From Mortierella sp. BCC40632 (taxonomy: Eukaryota > Mortierellomycota > Mortierellomycetes > Mortierellales > Mortierellaceae): a DNA stretch of 64,000 nt. The notes under the pieces were generated by a model. That model did not search any database. It was given only the letters and a program-made list of their open reading frames with translations, and was not told the origin of the DNA. Made by a program: the position numbers and the translations under genes. The first letter of the stretch is position 1. Each line of letters begins with the position of its first letter. Below are positions 59,987 to 64,000 of the stretch, in pieces. The DNA is taken from the NCBI GenBank assembly GCA_011634665.1, contig WAEK01000006.1, positions 1,744,501-1,808,500 on the forward strand. The letters run 5' to 3'.

Positions 59987-62965
59987 TTAAAAGGTCAAGA
60001 ATGTGGCCATGGCAGCAAGCACAAGACCAAGGACATTGACTACCGAAACGGACGCGTCAGATGCAGCAGGCTTCTGACCCACCTTGGTAGGCATCTTTCC
60101 GGGGACAGCCTTGCCATTCAATACTGCAACAGGGGCCTGACCATGGATGTACTTGGGACTTCCAAAACTAAAGTCATCCGAGACGTAACCATCGTTCAAG
60201 TTGGCAGACTTTTTGTAGGGCATCCGATCATTGTTACAACCGTCCAATCGAACCATGTCGTATTCGTAACGGATGATCGTGGAGATGACCTCGGGAAGAG
60301 CGGCAGCAGCACCCGACGCAGGGATGTCATAACCAACCACAACGTATGAACCCTTTCGACCAAAAGCATCGGCCTGCTTTGTGAATGTTGTCTCGTAGAT
60401 ACTGGCCACCTCCCGAGCTTGTTCACGAGACCGGTACTTGTAATCAGCCTCATCGAGGTTAAAACCGACCAAAGTGTAACCCATATCACGGATCGTAGGT
60501 TCGAGTTTGGCATCCTTAAGACCAGCATCATGAAGACGGACATATTTAGGGAACTTGCCAATCAAGTCATAGATCTTGGTTGCTTGTTTAGCAATATCGC
60601 CACGAAGTTCCGAGTCGGTCATGGATTTGGACGAGTCATTGGGGAGACGGTAGGTCATACCGATGAGATGTCCATCATTGTAGGCCCGACGGGTCACACC
60701 GGCGTATTGCATGTATTCGAGCCAAGTTGAATTGACAAAGAACGTGACTCGGGCCTTGCCTTCTTTCAAGATCTCGAGCATTTGTGTGGTTGCCTCACTG
60801 GGTCCCTCCGACTAGTGTGAAAGAAAAAAATATATACCAAAATGCAAAGCAGTAGATTGTCAGTCATCTCTGTGAGAAAGAAAGAAAGGGAAAAAAAATG
60901 GCTCAGTGCTCATTGGAATAAAGAGAGAGAGACTTACAAAAGTCAATGCGATCTGGCCAGGCGTGTTGCACTTTGTCAAAAACTCTCCCATGTGTTGAAC
61001 TGGGACAATAGGTGCAGGCTTGGGAGCTGCGGGGATAGCAGGTGCAGCGCCGTTAGCTGGTGCAGGTGTCTTTCCATCCACTGGGGCGGGAGCCTTGCCG
61101 TCAACAGGAGCAGCAGGAGCCTTTCCGTCCGCGGGGGCCTTTCCGTCCGCGGGGGCCTTTCCATCTACGGGAGCCTTGCCGTCAACAGGGGTCTTGCCGT
61201 CAACAGGAGCCTTGCCATCGACGGGGGTCTTTCCATTTGCAGGTGCGTTGGCATTGTCGTTGGCGTTCTCAGGATCGTTCTTGTCTTTCTTTCCACCTTT
61301 GCCATCCTTGCCGTCCTTGCCGTCCTTACCACCCTTTCCGCCCTTTCCACCAGGCTTTCCATCCTTGCCTTCTTTTCCGTCCTTGCCACCTTTATCCTCT
61401 TTGCCGTCTTTACCCTCTTTGCCGTCTTTGCCATCTTTACCCTCCTTGCCTTCCTTGCCCTCTTTACCGCCCTTCTTGCCACCTTTTTGACCATCCTTGC
61501 CACCCTTTCCGCCGCCCTTCTTACCACCCTTGGCGTCCTCCTTGTCTTCGTCCCTGTCCTCATCTCGGCCATCCTCCTTGCCGCCCTTCTTTCCCTCATT
61601 GTCTTCCTCTGCACCGTCCTCTGCATCATCATTGTTGTCATTGTTGTTTCCTCCGCCCGCGTTGTTATCCCCTCCTCGATCACCAAACTCATCGGCAGGG
61701 TCCACATCATAACGATCATGTTCTTCCTCTTCAGCGTTATGATGTTTTTTGTTTCCACCTTTTTTATGTTTCTTGTTGGCCTTGAGTTGTTTGTTGGCCC
61801 CGTGACCATGCGCGATTTGAATGGCAGGATTCGCCTCGTCTTGATCGAAGGGGTCCATGGCCAAGACGGCAGCGGCATCTCTTGCTTCCATCAAGTCTCC
61901 ATAGTCACTCAAATCACGTTTTGTAGACTTGACTCTGTTTTTCGAATTTTTGAGTTGGATCTTTTGTTGGAGTTTTCTCTGTTGTTTCTTTTCGAGGGCT
62001 TGTTGTTTCAATAGATGATGATGTCCATGTGCATAGAGTTGCCAGAGTTCAGGTTCAAGTTCATTTCCAAGATCCCCCAAAGATTCTTCAGCAAGTTCAT
62101 CCCCTGTTTCTGTCCCCGGAGTGGCAAGGTTTGGAAGGGAGGGTGAGACTTTTCGAGGAGAGGGAGGGGGACCTCTTTTGACAAGTTGAGACGATGGTTT
62201 TGAACGGGTTGATTTCTTTGGTGGAGAGTTCACCTTGTTTTGTTCGTGGTAGAGTGCTTGGAGATGATGATGACCATGGGCGTGTAGTTGCCAGAGTTCG
62301 GGTTCAAACCCTTTGATTTCTTCGACATTTTGTTTTTTCTTTGCTTCGGCTAGAGAAAGAGGAGGAAGTAGGAAGTAGGAAGGAGAAGGCAGAGGAAGAT
62401 TTTTTTTTTTTTTTTTTTTCGATTTATGAGAAAAGGGAAATGGAAAAGAAGAGAGAAACAAGTGGGAAAATATTGGTTACTGAGAGAGAAGAGGAAGAGG
62501 AGGCAAGTAGACTTTGGGGAAGAGGGGGGGGGAAAGAGACTGATAGAAAGAGGGGGGGATTGCTGAAGAGGTAGGGCTAGAAGAGAGAATGGGGAGAGGA
62601 AATGAAGATAGGGTGAATCATGCAGAAGAATGAAGACTTACCAGGACTGGTGAGAGCAGCAAGTGGTAGCGCTAATAGAAATGGGGAAAAGCGAGGAATG
62701 AGGAAGCAATGAAGGGTTTTGGCGGGAAAAGAGAGAGAGAGGGAGAGAAGGGGAAAAAAAAAAAAAGGTCAGACCATGGTATTGTAGGTTTTTTGTTACT
62801 TCCCTCTTTCTTTCTTTTCTTTTTTCTAGATGTAGTATGTGTAGTATAGGAGGAGGGAAAGAGGTATATAAAAAAAGTAAAAAGGAGTAAGTGAGTGGGT
62901 GGGCGATTGAGTGAATGCTTGCCTAAGACCGAGAGGATTAGCGGAAGTCGCTTTGAGCAGCGCAT
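59987..62965 (-). CDS. GPI-anchored polysaccharide-deacetylase-like (NodB-fold) protein, probably catalytically dead
   Basis: Exons on the minus strand: 62965-62923, 62671-62642, 62349-60938 and 60811-59987; 769 residues. Residues 1-28 form a signal peptide assembled from two mini-exons (Met-Arg-Cys-Ser-Lys-Arg-Leu... ending Ser-Pro-Ala-Glu-Ala). Then come two copies of a Trp-Gln-Leu-(His/Tyr)-Ala-His-Gly-His-His-His motif, a long acidic and Gly-Lys-Asp/Glu repeat linker, 'GKAPVDGKTPVD' heptads, and from about residue 475 a NodB-like domain ('QIALTFSEGPSEATTQMLEIL'). The C-terminus is hydrophobic after small residues, fitting a GPI signal. The catalytic motifs are altered: TFDDGP is TFSEGP, the second motif lacks its His pair (GHLIGMTY), and RPPYG is replaced by RLHDA. 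It is likely a wall protein that binds chitin or chitosan rather than deacetylating it. Confidence 0.92.
60967..61700 (-). repeat. coding Gly-Lys-Asp/Glu and Gly-Lys-Ala-Pro-Val-Asp repeats
   Basis: Low-complexity coding repeat in the long exon. A 9-bp-type unit encodes Gly-Lys-(Asp/Glu) dozens of times, and an 18-21-bp unit encodes Gly-Lys-(Ala/Thr)-Pro-(Val/Ala)-Asp. The segment is highly charged and probably extended, a spacer between the His-rich region and the NodB domain. Confidence 0.85.
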
Positions 62966-63057
62966 GGTGGTGATTAATCGTTATACGATTCTCCTGTGTT
63001 TCTTTTTCTTTTCTTTTTTTGTTGTTCTTTTTTCTTTTCTTTTTTTTCTAAAAGAAT

Positions 63058-63122
<65 letters not shown>

Positions 63123-64000
63123 GGTGGAGGAGGAGAGAGAGAGAGAAGGAGAAGGAGAGAAGGAGAGGCGAAAGAGGACAAGAAAAAGAAGAGGACAGAA
63201 AAACAAAAAGGAAAGAAAGGAAAGAGGGGGAGGAGGAGGGGTGAAATGAAGAAAAGAGTGAAAGAAGAGAAAAGAAAGAGGCTCTGTCGTAGAAATGAAC
63301 CCACACACTGGGGTAGATCACGTTCAAGACGCGGCTCGGAGGAGAGAGACGGGTAGACTAGATGCGGGCAGCAATGTCTGCGAGTGTGTTAGCAACGGGA
63401 CTGCAGTGAGGCATGCACGGACGACGAGGACTAGCGAGCGAGAGACCATGGGGGAGAGGAGGGGGAGGGGAGAGAGAGGGAGAGAGAAAGAGAGAGGAGG
63501 GTAGAGAATCCATTACGTTTCCAATTCCTACTTGGATCTTCAATTGGACCGATATGCGGGCATCGAAGGTCGCGCGAAAAAAAAAAAAAAAAAAAAATAT
63601 AATGTAATAGCTTGCTTTCCACGGTTTGTCCGAAGAATGTGTGTTTGGGTCTATGCAGCACCAGCGTGGAGATTTCAACGCAGATGGACCGACCGACTGT
63701 CCTCTTTTGTAGAGCCTTGTCCACAGTTCGTAGTTTACAAGAACAAAGGGACGGGTGGGATTAGGGGCAGAGGATGCCCTTTGAGCTAGGCGTTTCTAAA
63801 ATGCGCCTCTACAGTCAAGGATGGTTTGAGAGGGGGCACAGGCACAGACCCAGTCGTCATCCTGGAAGAGTAGAGAGAGAGAGAGAGACACGGCTATGGG
63901 AAAGAATGGGTGGCCGTTGTCGCTGGCCACTCGGAGAAAGAGGAGGAAGGATAGAGATGGAGCGTAAGCTTCAGGGTTCTGTCTCTTTTTTCTTTAGGCT
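62966..64000. other. promoter side of the NodB-like gene; right edge
   Basis: No gene seen. The plus strand is purine-rich (pyrimidine-rich in the direction of the minus-strand gene), and includes a long GA microsatellite, GGA/GAGG clusters at about 63430-63500 and a poly-A run near 63580-63597. Confidence 0.5.
63062..63119. repeat. GA dinucleotide microsatellite
   Basis: About 29 GA units, about 100 bases upstream of the NodB-like gene's ATG; on the sense strand it is a (CT)n leader or promoter tract. Confidence 0.95.

Noticed and set aside
60842..62014. 390-codon plus-strand frame opposite the NodB-like gene
   Set aside because: Its Ala/Leu/Val-rich repeats are the complement of the Gly-Lys-Asp repeats; the minus-strand model has a signal peptide, introns and a homologous domain.

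Overview
Eukaryotic, fungal sequence. Genes carry many short spliceosomal introns (about 85-160 nt, GT..AG, often ending TAG or CAG), the coding strand is pyrimidine-rich just upstream of most start codons, and the gene set is fungal or eukaryotic: a phosphate:H+ symporter, a Pho80-type cyclin, proteasome Rpt1, Utp15, mitochondrial ribosomal proteins, LC8 dynein light chain, cytosolic GH38 mannosidase and a GPI-anchored NodB-fold wall protein. Intron density, the MAN2C1-like mannosidase, an LRWD1-like WD protein and a Fanzor-type relic suggest an early-diverging fungus, most likely Mortierellomycota; this assignment is inference from recalled family distribution. I rebuilt exon structures by hand. 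Every multi-exon model closes in frame, except that the first exon of the leftmost gene is tentative.

Layout. 0.4-4.7 kb (-): large Pro/Gln-rich protein ending in HDEL. 4.7-9.3 kb: gene-poor, with a decayed hAT-like transposon, a 16-bp tandem array and, directly beside it, a broken relic of a TnpB/Fanzor-family protein. 9.45-10.9 kb (-): F-box/LRR protein. 15.6-24.8 kb (+): a 2,988-residue secreted or anchored repeat protein whose core is a near-perfect 912-bp tandem repeat. 25.1-28.2 kb (-): LRWD1-like WD40 nuclear protein. 28.8-30.2 kb (+): decayed gene. 32.0-37.1 kb (-): 19-exon alpha-mannosidase, divergent from a PHO84-type phosphate transporter (38.3-39.9 kb, +), which is followed by a PHO80-like cyclin (42.5-44.6 kb, +).

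44.8-59.7 kb is a compact housekeeping block: RPT1, a CNS1/TTC4 co-chaperone, bL17m, LC8, uL23m (-), UTP15 and an epoxide hydrolase. 60.0-63.0 kb (-): a GPI-anchored NodB-fold protein whose catalytic motifs are all lost. The last kilobase is its promoter side.

The most unusual items are the Fanzor-like relic beside the hAT-like remnant, the homogenised 912-bp repeats in the giant protein, the pseudo-deacetylase with Gly-Lys-Asp and His-rich linkers, a 24-nt microexon carrying the mannosidase zinc-site motif, and the PHO84/PHO80-like neighbourhood.
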